Shown here: positions 26,976-34,917 of the stretch, piece after piece | Numbering within the stretch: the stretch's first letter is position 1 | Layout of the letters: each line of letters begins with the position of its first letter | From: Alphaproteobacteria bacterium | GTDB taxonomy: Bacteria; Pseudomonadota; Alphaproteobacteria; UBA828 | Reading direction: 5' to 3' | Assembly: GCA_022826665.1 (NCBI GenBank) | Contig: JAJDUK010000034.1 | Span: 1 to 64,000, forward strand | Length of the DNA: 64,000 nt | Notes under the pieces: generated by a model | What the model saw: only the letters and a program-made list of their open reading frames with translations | What the model was told of the DNA's origin: nothing | The model's database searches: none | Made by a program: the position numbers and the translations under genes

Positions 26976-27932
26976 ATGTGCGGGATAGCAGGACTGATCC
27001 ATCGCGGATCGAGCGGCGACATCGGGGCGGAGATGACCACGATGCTCCAGGCGCTCAAGCACCGCGGGCCGGATTCCACCGGCTTCGCCATCTACGGCAT
27101 CCCGGTCGAGAGCGACCACGTGATGCGCTTCAAGGTGGCGGAGCAGGAGGACATCGGCAAAGGCTTCGAAATCCACCAGCAGATCAAGGACCGCAAGGCC
27201 GAGGTGGACAAGCGCATCCGCAGCATGGATGTCGAGATTGTCGGTGAGGAGCAGGCGACCGAGTACGCTTACCGCTACCGCCTGCGCTTCCCCGCCGATG
27301 ACGACGGCGGCCAGCAGCGGCTCAAGCGCTTCGCCGACTATATCGAGGACGTCGAGGGCGCGGAGATTCTCTCCCTCGGCCGCGCGCTGGAGCTGATCAA
27401 GGATCTCGGCGACGCCGGCATCGTGAGCGAGCAGTACGACCTCGCCGGCTTCCAGGGCACCCACGCCATCGGCCACACGCGCATGGCCACGGAATCGGAT
27501 GTCGATATCCGCTCGGCCCATCCCTACTGGGCCTATCCCTTCAACGACATCTCGGTGGTCCACAACGGCCAGCTCACCAACTACTGGAAGTTCCGACGGG
27601 CGCTGGAGCACCGGGGCCATCGCTTCATGTCGAACTGCGATTCCGAGTTGATCGCTGTCTACCTCGCCGACCGCATCGAGCGGGGCGACACGCTCAAAGA
27701 GGCGATGGACCGCTCGGTGGGCGAGCTCGACGGCGTCTTCACCTATCTGGTGGCGACGGCGGACAGCCTGGGCATGGCCAAGGACACCATGGCCGCCAAG
27801 CCCATGGTGCTCTACGAGAGCGACGATTTCGTCGGCCTCGCCTCCGAGGAGGTCGCGATCCGCGGCATCATGCCCGACGAGATCGACACCTGGGATCCCT
27901 ACGAGGGGGAGGTCAAGGTATGGCAGAACTGA
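26976..27932 (+). CDS. Class II glutamine amidotransferase (GlxB/MgsA-like)
   Basis: 318 residues. The Ntn-hydrolase domain begins at Cys2 (MCGIAGLIHRG), the catalytic nucleophile after Met removal. KHRGPDSTG, GHTRMATES and VHNGQLTNYW are the glutamine-binding and oxyanion blocks. It matches domain 1 of glutamate synthase made as a separate protein, as in GlxB of rhizobia and MgsA of N-methylglutamate synthase. It should release ammonia from glutamine, or serve methylamine transfer, for the downstream subunits. It overlaps the next gene by 13 bp. Confidence 0.9.
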   Translation: MCGIAGLIHRGSSGDIGAEMTTMLQALKHRGPDSTGFAIYGIPVESDHVMRFKVAEQEDIGKGFEIHQQIKDRKAEVDKRIRSMDVEIVGEEQATEYAYRYRLRFPADDDGGQQRLKRFADYIEDVEGAEILSLGRALELIKDLGDAGIVSEQYDLAGFQGTHAIGHTRMATESDVDIRSAHPYWAYPFNDISVVHNGQLTNYWKFRRALEHRGHRFMSNCDSELIAVYLADRIERGDTLKEAMDRSVGELDGVFTYLVATADSLGMAKDTMAAKPMVLYESDDFVGLASEEVAIRGIMPDEIDTWDPYEGEVKVWQN

Positions 27933-28771
27933 GCCCCGACGACCGGCACAAATCCCATGACATGGGGCTGCACGCGGAACAGCTCGCCGGCCGCACCCAG
28001 CAGGTTTTCTTCTACCCCGAGGAAGGCGACAACTACACCTATCCCGAGGGCTTCGATGTCGATTTCACCAAGAAGGCGACGATCGACGCTGCCGAGATGG
28101 ACGGGCCCGAGGTCAATCTCCGCATCCGCGAACTGATGGGCGAGGGCTACGGCCACATCGTGGTGCAGAACCCGCTCGCCAAGCACTCCCTCGGCGTCGG
28201 CATCCTCAATCGGCTCAAGCTCGATTTCGAGGGCAGCCTCGGCTACTTCGGCTGCGGCCTGGTCGACGGCCCCAACATCCACATCAAGGGCCGCGTCGGC
28301 TGGTCCTGCGCCGAGAACATGATGGCGGGTGTGGTCGTCATCGAGAAGAACGCAGGCTCCACCTTCGGCGCAGCACTCAGGGGCGGCGACCTGGTCTGCA
28401 AGGGCGACGTGGGCTCGCGCACCGGCATCGACATGAAGGGCGGCACGATTATCATCGGCGGCCGCGCCGGCGCGTTTACCGGCTTCATGATGCAGCGCGG
28501 GCGCATCGTCATCCTCGGCGACGCCGGCATCAACCTCGGCGATTCCCTCTACGACGGCACGATCTTCGTGGGCGGCACCATCGCCTCCCTCGGTGTCGAT
28601 GCCGTCCCCGGCGAGATGACCGACGTCGAAGCGCGCTGGCTCGAAAACAAGCTCGCGACCTACGGCCTGGAGGCGCCCAACGGCGTCGCGAACCTGACCA
28701 AGATCGTCGCCGGCAAGCAGCTCTGGAACTACGACAACCTTGAGCCGACCGAGAAGAAGATCGCGCTCTAG
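27920..28771 (+). CDS. GXGXG-domain glutamate synthase subunit (GlxC/MgsB-like)
   Basis: 283 residues. The right-handed beta-helix of glutamate synthase domain 3 appears as repeated glycine-rich turns: FGCGLVDGPNIHIKGRVGW, KGDVGSRTGIDMKGGTIII, GGRAGAFTGFMMQRGRIVI and GDAGINLGDSLYDGTIFVGG. In the large enzyme this domain is structural and borders the ammonia tunnel between amidotransferase and FMN sites. The ATG at 27920 follows GGGGGAGG, and its overlap with the preceding gene suggests stoichiometric synthesis. Confidence 0.9.
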   Translation: MAELSPDDRHKSHDMGLHAEQLAGRTQQVFFYPEEGDNYTYPEGFDVDFTKKATIDAAEMDGPEVNLRIRELMGEGYGHIVVQNPLAKHSLGVGILNRLKLDFEGSLGYFGCGLVDGPNIHIKGRVGWSCAENMMAGVVVIEKNAGSTFGAALRGGDLVCKGDVGSRTGIDMKGGTIIIGGRAGAFTGFMMQRGRIVILGDAGINLGDSLYDGTIFVGGTIASLGVDAVPGEMTDVEARWLENKLATYGLEAPNGVANLTKIVAGKQLWNYDNLEPTEKKIAL

Positions 28772-28809
28772 TCGAGCGCGGCCTCTCGCTACCCTGCAAG
28801 GAGCCCGTC

Positions 28810-30177
28810 ATGGCCAGCGACAGACGCGAAGCCGTCGCCAACCGGCCCAGCCGCAACCGTCACATCCTGGGGCGGAGCAGAATCTTTTCGCCGGAGGTGA
28901 TCGACGACATCCACATCAAGGCGGAGCTCGGCCGCTACCGGATGCGGGGCTTCTCGCTCTTCAAGAACATCCCGACCTTCGACGATCTGACCTTCCTGCC
29001 GGGCACGCTCACGCGCTTCGTCATCGAGGGCTACCGCGAGAAGTGCACGACCACGACGGTGATCGGGCCCAAGGCCAAGCGCCCGCTGGTGCTCGACATC
29101 CCGGTCTACGTCACCGGCATGAGCTTCGGCGCGCTCTCCTACGAGGCCAAGACCGCGCTCGCGCGCGGCGCCACCATGGCGGGCACCGCCACCTGCTCCG
29201 GCGAAGGCGGCATGATCCCCGACGAGCGGCGCTATTCCGAGAAGTGGCTCTACCAGTGCATCCAGTCCCGCTACGGCTTCAACCCCCACCATCTGCGGCT
29301 CGCGGATGCCTGCGAGTTCTTCATCGGCCAGGGCTGCAAGGTCGGGCTCGGCGGCCACTTGATGGGGCAGAAGGTCACCGACCAAGTGGCCGAGATGCGC
29401 TCGCTGCCCGCCGGCATCGACCAGCGCTCGCCCGCGCGCCATCCCGACTGGCTCGGGCCGGACGACCTCGCGCTCAAGATCAACGAGATCCGCGAGGCCA
29501 CCAACGCCGAGATCCCGATCCAGCTCAAGCTCGGCGCCGCCCGCGTCTATGACGACGTGCGCATGGCGATCAAGACCGGACCGGACAGCATCTACATCGA
29601 CGGCATGGAGGGCTCCACCGGCGCCGGCCCGCATCTCGCGACAGAGGAGACCGGCGTGCCCGGCATCGCGGCCATCCGCCAGGCGCGCAAGGCGCTCGAC
29701 GACCTCGGCGCCTCCGGCAGCATCAGCCTCGTCTACGCCGGCGGCGTGCGCAACGGCGGCGACATCGCCAAGGCGCTGGCCCTGGGTGCCGATGCAGTGG
29801 CCATCGGCCATTCGGTGATGATGGCGCTCAACTGCAACAAGGACATCCCGGAGGCCGACTTCGAGGCCGAGATCGGGGTCGAGGCCGGCTACTGCTATCA
29901 CTGCCACACCGGGCGCTGCCCCGTGGGCGTCGCCACCCAGGACCCGGAGCTGCGCAAGCGGCTCGACCCTGACGAAGCGGCGGAGCGGGTCTACAACTTC
30001 CTCCACACGCTGACGCTGGAATGCCAGATGATGGCGCGCGCCTGCGGCAAGACCGACGTGCACAGCCTGGAGCCGGAGGACCTCGCCGCGCTCACCATGG
30101 AGGCCTCGGCCATGGCCCAGGTGCCGCTCGCGGGCTCCCAGCACACCGTCGGCCGCCCCGACATGAACCGCTACTAG
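28810..30177 (+). CDS. FMN-dependent glutamate synthase domain protein (GlxD/MgsC-like)
   Basis: 455 residues, equivalent to the central FMN domain of GltB. The TIM-barrel FMN site is visible in YVTGMSFGALS, PIQLKLGAARV and DGMEGSTGAGP. The three Cys of the 3Fe-4S site are in YCYHCHTGRCPVGVATQ, spaced C-x2-C-x4-C. It would reduce 2-oxoglutarate plus an amine to glutamate or N-alkylglutamate. AGGAG sits 6 nt before the ATG. Three separate genes in the order amidotransferase, GXGXG, FMN match both GlxBCD and MgsABC. Confidence 0.92.
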   Translation: MASDRREAVANRPSRNRHILGRSRIFSPEVIDDIHIKAELGRYRMRGFSLFKNIPTFDDLTFLPGTLTRFVIEGYREKCTTTTVIGPKAKRPLVLDIPVYVTGMSFGALSYEAKTALARGATMAGTATCSGEGGMIPDERRYSEKWLYQCIQSRYGFNPHHLRLADACEFFIGQGCKVGLGGHLMGQKVTDQVAEMRSLPAGIDQRSPARHPDWLGPDDLALKINEIREATNAEIPIQLKLGAARVYDDVRMAIKTGPDSIYIDGMEGSTGAGPHLATEETGVPGIAAIRQARKALDDLGASGSISLVYAGGVRNGGDIAKALALGADAVAIGHSVMMALNCNKDIPEADFEAEIGVEAGYCYHCHTGRCPVGVATQDPELRKRLDPDEAAERVYNFLHTLTLECQMMARACGKTDVHSLEPEDLAALTMEASAMAQVPLAGSQHTVGRPDMNRY

Positions 30178-30199
30178 AAGCCCGGACCGGAGAAGCGCC

Positions 30200-30592
30200 A
30201 TGAGCGACAAGACCGGCGACGTCGACTACTTCCTGAGCCAGAGCGGCCTCGACAGCGAGCGCGAGAAGGAGATCGGCCAGCACATCGGCTATCGCTACGA
30301 TGTGAACCTGGTGCCTGATTACGAGCGGCTCACGCCCTTCCTCAGGCGCTATATCGAGACCATGGGCTGGACCGACCTGAACTGGCTGGAAGACGTGCAC
30401 ATGGGCTACGAGGAAGGCCGGCCGGCGGTGTTCGACCGCAATATCAACGGCTGGGTCACGGTGCCCGAGGACCTGGAGCTGCCCGACAACCAGCAGGATC
30501 GCGACATGCTCGCCCGCGAGCTATTGGTGAAGTTCCAGATGTCGCCCCGCCACCCGATGTCCGACCTCAACGGAGCGTATCGGAAGTTCTAG
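30200..30592 (+). CDS. Conserved-looking 130-residue protein of unknown function, last gene of the amine operon
   Basis: I do not recognise this family. The protein is hydrophilic and acidic, with no signal or membrane segment. The middle (RYIETMGWTDLNWLEDVHMGY) and the end (ARELLVKFQMSPRHPMSDLN) look constrained. GGAG lies 8 nt before the ATG, and it starts 22 bp after the FMN subunit, so it is almost certainly co-transcribed. A decayed copy of its C-terminus at 34834-34911 shows the same residues under past selection. It could be an accessory subunit of the split glutamate synthase. Confidence 0.75.
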   Translation: MSDKTGDVDYFLSQSGLDSEREKEIGQHIGYRYDVNLVPDYERLTPFLRRYIETMGWTDLNWLEDVHMGYEEGRPAVFDRNINGWVTVPEDLELPDNQQDRDMLARELLVKFQMSPRHPMSDLNGAYRKF

Positions 30593-30662
30593 GACGCCTG
30601 GCTCGTTCGAGCCTTTCCACTCCCCACGGAAGCGCTCCGGAGTTTGTTGATCGCGGCAAGCG

Positions 30663-31097
30663 TCAGACGATCTCGTATGCCTTGACCGTGCCGCTGCTAT
30701 AAATGCCAGCCACGAACGGAGGGAGCGTCTTCGCCGCGAAGCGAGCGATACGACGCCTTCCTTTCACCAGCAGCTCAGCGATGTCCGGCCCGGTCGCGTT
30801 CTTCATCCGGATTACGATGACCCGCGCCGAATGTCGCCGGATCGCTCGTAGCTCCGCGGCACGATAACGAACGCCCCTGTCCTTGGTGATCGCCACCCAG
30901 CCCATTCGTCCGACGAGCGCGATCCACTCCTCGTCCGGCGCGTCCTGCGGGAGGTGGTCGTCATGCACCTCGACCGCCATTCCCTCGGCGCGAAGACGGT
31001 CCGCGATGATGTGTCTTCCGAGGCTGCGATCGATGAATAGCGTGCGCTCAGGCTGCGGCTTGGAGCTCGCACCGGATCGCTTCTTCGATTTCCTCAT
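30663..31097 (-). CDS. PIN-like (DUF5615/VapC45-type) toxin
   Basis: About 144 residues if begun at the ATG at 31097; earlier ATGs at 31109 and 31139 are possible. The PIN-like fold is suggested by LFIDRSLGRHIIADRLR, HDDHLP, DEEWI and AITKDRG, with acidic residues spaced for a metal-dependent RNase site. It overlaps the 3' end of the DUF433 gene upstream by 50 bp, the arrangement of the mycobacterial VapB45-VapC45 pair. It converges on the amine operon, ending 70 bp from it. Confidence 0.72.
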   Translation of the reverse strand: MRKSKKRSGASSKPQPERTLFIDRSLGRHIIADRLRAEGMAVEVHDDHLPQDAPDEEWIALVGRMGWVAITKDRGVRYRAAELRAIRRHSARVIVIRMKNATGPDIAELLVKGRRRIARFAAKTLPPFVAGIYSSGTVKAYEIV

Positions 31098-31740
31098 GCC
31101 CACGCTCATAGTCGTGCGCCAGGTCGCTGATGGCTTCACCTGCCTTGTAGCGTTCGGCGATGAGCTGAGTGGCGAGGCCGGTGCCGGCGATGACGGGCCG
31201 CCCGGCGGAGAGCGTCGGATCGATGACGATCATCGCGGGCGTGTCGTCCATGGCGCTCCGGGTGAACGGATAGAGCTTGATCGGAACGCCGGCGGGATCG
31301 CGGTCGATCCGGCGGAGTGCGGTGCTGATGATCTCCCGCATGGCGGTCTGGCCCGCCTGGCTGATATTGATCAGTTGCCCGTATTGCTCGGTGAACAGGT
31401 CCAGCCCGTCCGTCTCAAGCTCGCGACTGATCAGCGGATGACGCTTGTCCATCTCCTGCCGCGCATTCGCCGCCAAGAATTGGATCGCCCTGCGAATGCT
31501 CGGCATCTTCACTTCGTGCTTGCGCCGAATGGCGGCGAGAACGTGAAGCTCCGTGAGATTGAGGAAGGAGAGCAGCGTTGGTACGTGTGCAGGTACTTCG
31601 ATCAGCGGCGCATACTCGTCGCGGCCCACCGACCAATAGCGAATGGTCGCCGCGGGCACGGCGAGGTAGTGGGCGGCTTCCGAGATCGTGTAAGCGGGAA
31701 GTTCTCGGGGATCGTTGGTCCCCGTGCGCAGTCTGGCCAT
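31048..31740 (-). CDS. DUF433-type antitoxin with MerR-like helix-turn-helix (VapB45-like)
   Basis: 230 residues. Near the N-terminus YTISEAAHYLAVPAATIRYW is a helix-turn-helix of the MerR-like kind. The C-terminal 60 residues (MIVIDPTLSAGRPVIAGTG, then IAERYKAGEAISDLAHDY) are a DUF433 domain. That domain pair, followed by a PIN-like gene, is the VapBC45 layout: the antitoxin binds both the toxin and its own promoter. GGGAGAG lies upstream of the ATG at 31740. Confidence 0.8.
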   Translation of the reverse strand: MARLRTGTNDPRELPAYTISEAAHYLAVPAATIRYWSVGRDEYAPLIEVPAHVPTLLSFLNLTELHVLAAIRRKHEVKMPSIRRAIQFLAANARQEMDKRHPLISRELETDGLDLFTEQYGQLINISQAGQTAMREIISTALRRIDRDPAGVPIKLYPFTRSAMDDTPAMIVIDPTLSAGRPVIAGTGLATQLIAERYKAGEAISDLAHDYERGHEEIEEAIRCELQAAA

Positions 31741-31937
31741 CGGGCTCTCTCCCGGATGCCATGATGGAATTTTGAGTCAAAAGCGCCCATAGCATGAACG
31801 CTGTCTGCAATCCACGCCGGTTGTAGCCACCGACGCTCCGAATTGGGATTGACGCCGTAGACGCAAACACCAAGGGTCGAACCCGATCGAGGGTAACTCT
31901 TTGCTTCAGGGGGATAAAAATCTCCTCGTCTCCTGAC

Positions 31938-32007
31938 CCCTCTCCGCCCGCAGGGGCGGAGAGGGACCGGAGTGAGGAGGGAAGCGTCCGCTCGTTAGAG
32001 CGAACGC
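31938..32007 (-). terminator. Two hairpins downstream of the autotransporter gene
   Basis: CCCTCTCCGCC/GGCGGAGAGGG (31938-31965, perfect 11-bp stem) and GCGTCCGCTC/GAGCGAACGC (31984-32007, one mismatch) follow the stop at 32021 on the minus strand. There is no U-tract, so factor-dependent termination or mRNA protection is as likely as intrinsic termination. The rest of the 31741-32020 gap has no visible gene and should hold the antitoxin promoter. Confidence 0.45.
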
Positions 32008-32020
32008 CAACCCTGCTGTG

Positions 32021-34588
32021 TTACCAGCGCAAGGCGCCGCGCAGCATCAGCCCGTGCCCGGGTCCGTCATCGTCGTTGGCGGCCTCGTACAGGCTGCCCT
32101 CGACGCTCACACCCGCTGCCGGCGCAAGCTGCCAGCGCGCACCCATGCGCCACCACTGCGCACCTTCGCCCGCCAGCCCGAGCCCCGCATAGGGCGTCAC
32201 CACGCCCATGCCGGGCGCCACGCCGAGACCGTAGCCGACCTCCGTGTGCAGGCGCGCCTGGTTGTCCGGTGACACTCCAGCAGTGACGCCATTCTCCCAC
32301 AACTGGTTTACACCGCTGCCCGTCTGGCCCCACGCCGGCTGCACCACGAGAGCGAGCCCCTGGCCCGACCCGCCCGGTGCAAGACGCACCAGACCGCTCA
32401 CGCCCGTCTCCTCGTAGTCGCCACTGTGGCTGAGCAGGGTCCGGACCCGGCCCTCGACGGTCAACCCCGACGCCTCGTCGGCATAGCGCAAAGCGCCCCC
32501 GGCCTCGATGCTGGTGCCGGTCTCGCCGTCCCCGCCGTCGTTGCGCACGCCGAGCTCCAGCGAGGGCGTAAATGTCGACCCCGAGGCGAGCTTCTGGACG
32601 TGCGCCCCTTCCAGCAGCAGACGCTGCCGGCTGGCACTCAAGGACGTGCTCTCAACGCTCCCGGAGCCATCGACATCAGCCGACGTGAAGGCCACCTCGC
32701 CCTTGAGGTTCAGCGTCGTGGTGCCGCCCGCGATCATCTCGTCGCTGGACATCAGCGGCCCGCTCACACTTGCCGCCACCATCCGCTGCGTCAGGTCACT
32801 CGACTGTGCTCCCGCCGAGTCTTCGAGCTCGATCTCGCCCGAGCCGTAACCGGCCATGGCCCACAGATTCATGCCACCCGCCATCTGCCAGCCCACGTAG
32901 GGGTTGACGCTGGTCAGAGAGGTCGTGAGCTCGCCTGACGCGTTGGAGGCCGTGTAATCCACCGTCCCTCGCGCCTGTGACACCGCGACACCTGCGAGCA
33001 TGTCCGCGCCCAGCTTTGTATCGATCCCCAGGTTGGCGCTCACCACGCTGCCGTCGTAGTCGACGGACTGCGGGTTGCCGCCCGCGATGTTGCGGTAGTC
33101 CCCGCTGCCCCAAAACGTCAAGTCTCCGAAGAGGCCACTGCCCCCGTTACCCGCCGCATTGAGGGTCATGGTGAAGGACGAGCCCGCCAGCAGCCGGCTG
33201 AAATCCAACGTGCCGTTGCCCAGCGCATGCCCGTTGGCCAGCAGGGCATCGGAGAGGGTGGAGGCACCGCCGAAGCTGAACGCTGCGTCCGGCGCAGTGT
33301 CTGAGGTTGCCCGCTCGATGCGGCTCGAGACGGCATCGACCGTGCTCGCGGTCATGGCCCGCATCACCTGAGGCAGCACGGCCTCGATGACCGCGTTGCC
33401 GCCCTCGGCAACCGCCTCGGGTGCAGTCCCGTAAAGACCCGAGCCTACGATGAGGTCTACTTCTCGAATCACGCTTCCGCCCTGCCCCAAGATTTGGCCG
33501 GTGAACTCGCGAGCGTAGCCTGTCTTGGGGATGTCGGCGCTGTCCGTGTCGTCGTTGGGATCATCGAAGTGGTACTGCCAGAAGCCACCGTCCGGGCCAC
33601 TACCTGCCGCGTCGAGGATCTGATCCAGGATGAGCTCACCGGTAACGACGTCTCGGGCAAACCCTGGTCGTTGAAGCTCGAATCTCTCCGGAAACGCGCC
33701 GTGGAACGAGATTATGTTGCTGGTACGGTCCACCACGTAGAGGTAGACGGAACTGTGCCTCCAGGGGCCGTTCGGATCTCGCAAAGCGATCTTGGCTTTC
33801 GCGGCAGCGGTTGGATTGCCGGTTCTCAGGATCTCAAGAAAGTAATTTCCCGCTGCCGTGACGAAGGCCTTCAGGGTTTCGCGGTCCACCACGTCCTCGG
33901 CAGTAATGGCCGGGTCGCCGTAATCGATGTCTTCATCTTCAATTGGAACCAAGTGAGTCTCATCGAGATCGAACCCGGCGATCAGCACGATCGGAGACTG
34001 CAATTCGGGCGAGTAGTATGAGGTTGCATAGCCGGAGGCGCCAGCGGCGGGCAGCGCGAATTGGCCGCCATCCGGGTTAGGGAAAGCTCTTCTTGCGTAC
34101 ACGTCAGCCAAGGCACCTGGCAAGGTGGCTGGGTCGGGGGCGATTCCAAGTGCCGGAAGGATCGCTCTATAGTAAATTTCGGAGTGGAGTTGCCTGCCCG
34201 ACAACGACATGTCCTTCGCGTGAATGAAGACTCGGCCGTCGAGCGTCAAGGTCACGATGTAGGTGTCACCGGAGCGCCAGGGGCTGTCGTCCTGCCTGAT
34301 AATGCATCCGATATAGAGCCCCTCTTCGACGGCCGTGGCCTGTTGGGAATGCTCTCTGGACCGCTCTCTCACGGCGAGCGCAAAGTCCATCAAAGCAGCG
34401 CTGCCGTTTGTTACCTGTTGCGCCGTCACAGTCGGGTCCGCAGGAGCAGTCACGCCGGCAGGGAGTGGACAAGGAGGTTCCTGCGTCTGCGCCGAGGCGG
34501 GGAGCCCGTTGGATAAGACGCCGGCCAGCGCGAACAGGCCAGCCACGAGAGTTAAGGAAATCCTGGTTTTCCATGTCGCTGTGCTCAT
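32021..34588 (-). CDS. Autotransporter with tandem Cache-type sensor domains
   Basis: 855 residues. A signal peptide covers about 1-33 (SLTLVAGLFALAGVL, then ASAQ). The passenger carries two Cache-like modules. The first spans about 55-210 (GDTYIVTLTLDGRVFIHAKD). The second spans about 235-390 and has the Cache_2 hallmarks GGFWQYHFDDP, KTGYAREF and VGSGLYG. A helical linker near 395-430 leads to a C-terminal beta-barrel from about 470 to the terminal aromatic residue (ALRW). Cache domains normally sense small ligands in chemoreceptors or kinases; here they would be displayed outside the cell. No protease triad is visible. Confidence 0.85.
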   Translation of the reverse strand: MSTATWKTRISLTLVAGLFALAGVLSNGLPASAQTQEPPCPLPAGVTAPADPTVTAQQVTNGSAALMDFALAVRERSREHSQQATAVEEGLYIGCIIRQDDSPWRSGDTYIVTLTLDGRVFIHAKDMSLSGRQLHSEIYYRAILPALGIAPDPATLPGALADVYARRAFPNPDGGQFALPAAGASGYATSYYSPELQSPIVLIAGFDLDETHLVPIEDEDIDYGDPAITAEDVVDRETLKAFVTAAGNYFLEILRTGNPTAAAKAKIALRDPNGPWRHSSVYLYVVDRTSNIISFHGAFPERFELQRPGFARDVVTGELILDQILDAAGSGPDGGFWQYHFDDPNDDTDSADIPKTGYAREFTGQILGQGGSVIREVDLIVGSGLYGTAPEAVAEGGNAVIEAVLPQVMRAMTASTVDAVSSRIERATSDTAPDAAFSFGGASTLSDALLANGHALGNGTLDFSRLLAGSSFTMTLNAAGNGGSGLFGDLTFWGSGDYRNIAGGNPQSVDYDGSVVSANLGIDTKLGADMLAGVAVSQARGTVDYTASNASGELTTSLTSVNPYVGWQMAGGMNLWAMAGYGSGEIELEDSAGAQSSDLTQRMVAASVSGPLMSSDEMIAGGTTTLNLKGEVAFTSADVDGSGSVESTSLSASRQRLLLEGAHVQKLASGSTFTPSLELGVRNDGGDGETGTSIEAGGALRYADEASGLTVEGRVRTLLSHSGDYEETGVSGLVRLAPGGSGQGLALVVQPAWGQTGSGVNQLWENGVTAGVSPDNQARLHTEVGYGLGVAPGMGVVTPYAGLGLAGEGAQWWRMGARWQLAPAAGVSVEGSLYEAANDDDGPGHGLMLRGALRW

Positions 34589-34718
34589 TGCGAGGGCTCC
34601 TGCTGGGGAAAGGCGGGAAACCTAAAGTCGAAAACGACTCAATGAGGAGCCAAGTCGTACGGCGTGTTCTTGCCGAAATCAAGTTTTCTAAATCACGATT
34701 TCGACAATAAGGGCATAG

Positions 34719-34760
34719 TTTGCATCAATAATGACATGCAAACCTGCTGAAACTGCATGT
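34719..34760. promoter_or_regulatory. Nested inverted repeats in the autotransporter upstream region
   Basis: TTTGCAT (34719-34725) pairs with ATGCAAA (34736-34742), and the overlapping ACATGCA (34734-34740) pairs with TGCATGT (34754-34760), giving three regularly placed TGCA cores. Nearby are CGAAATC/GATTTCG (34674-34680/34697-34703) and a small GTCG-AAAA-CGAC stem. The region is unusually AT-rich for this window and probably contains the autotransporter promoter. No factor is identified. Confidence 0.4.
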
Positions 34761-34833
34761 GAAAGTGATAATGTGCGCCCCTCGGCAGTACCTGCGCGGG
34801 TTTTGGAGCCTCACACGGTCCTTCTGCGGGTTT

Positions 34834-34911
34834 GAACGCGAGCTTCTGGTACAGTTTCAGATGTTGCTCCGCCGCCCGATGGCGGACCTCAACGGGGCGT
34901 AAAGGAGATTT
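34834..34911 (+). pseudogene. Decayed C-terminal fragment of a second copy of the 130-residue protein
   Basis: Read from 34834 this gives ERELLVQFQMLLRRPMADLN-GA-stop-RRF, against ARELLVKFQMSPRHPMSDLN-GAYRKF at the end of the intact protein at 30200-30592. The DNA is about 80% identical over some 70 bp. A TAA (34900-34902) replaces the Tyr codon, and nothing of the first 100 or so codons is recognisable upstream. It is a non-functional remnant on the same strand as the intact copy, with the toxin-antitoxin and autotransporter genes between. Confidence 0.8.
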
Positions 34912-34917
34912 CCGTCG

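Noticed and set aside
31741-32007. CRISPR-like spacing of short palindromes before the autotransporter stop
   Set aside because: The hairpins differ in sequence and are not repeated units.
34589-34833. A full second copy of the 130-residue gene upstream of the decayed fragment
   Set aside because: No frame in this stretch resembles the first 100 residues; only the C-terminal end survives.
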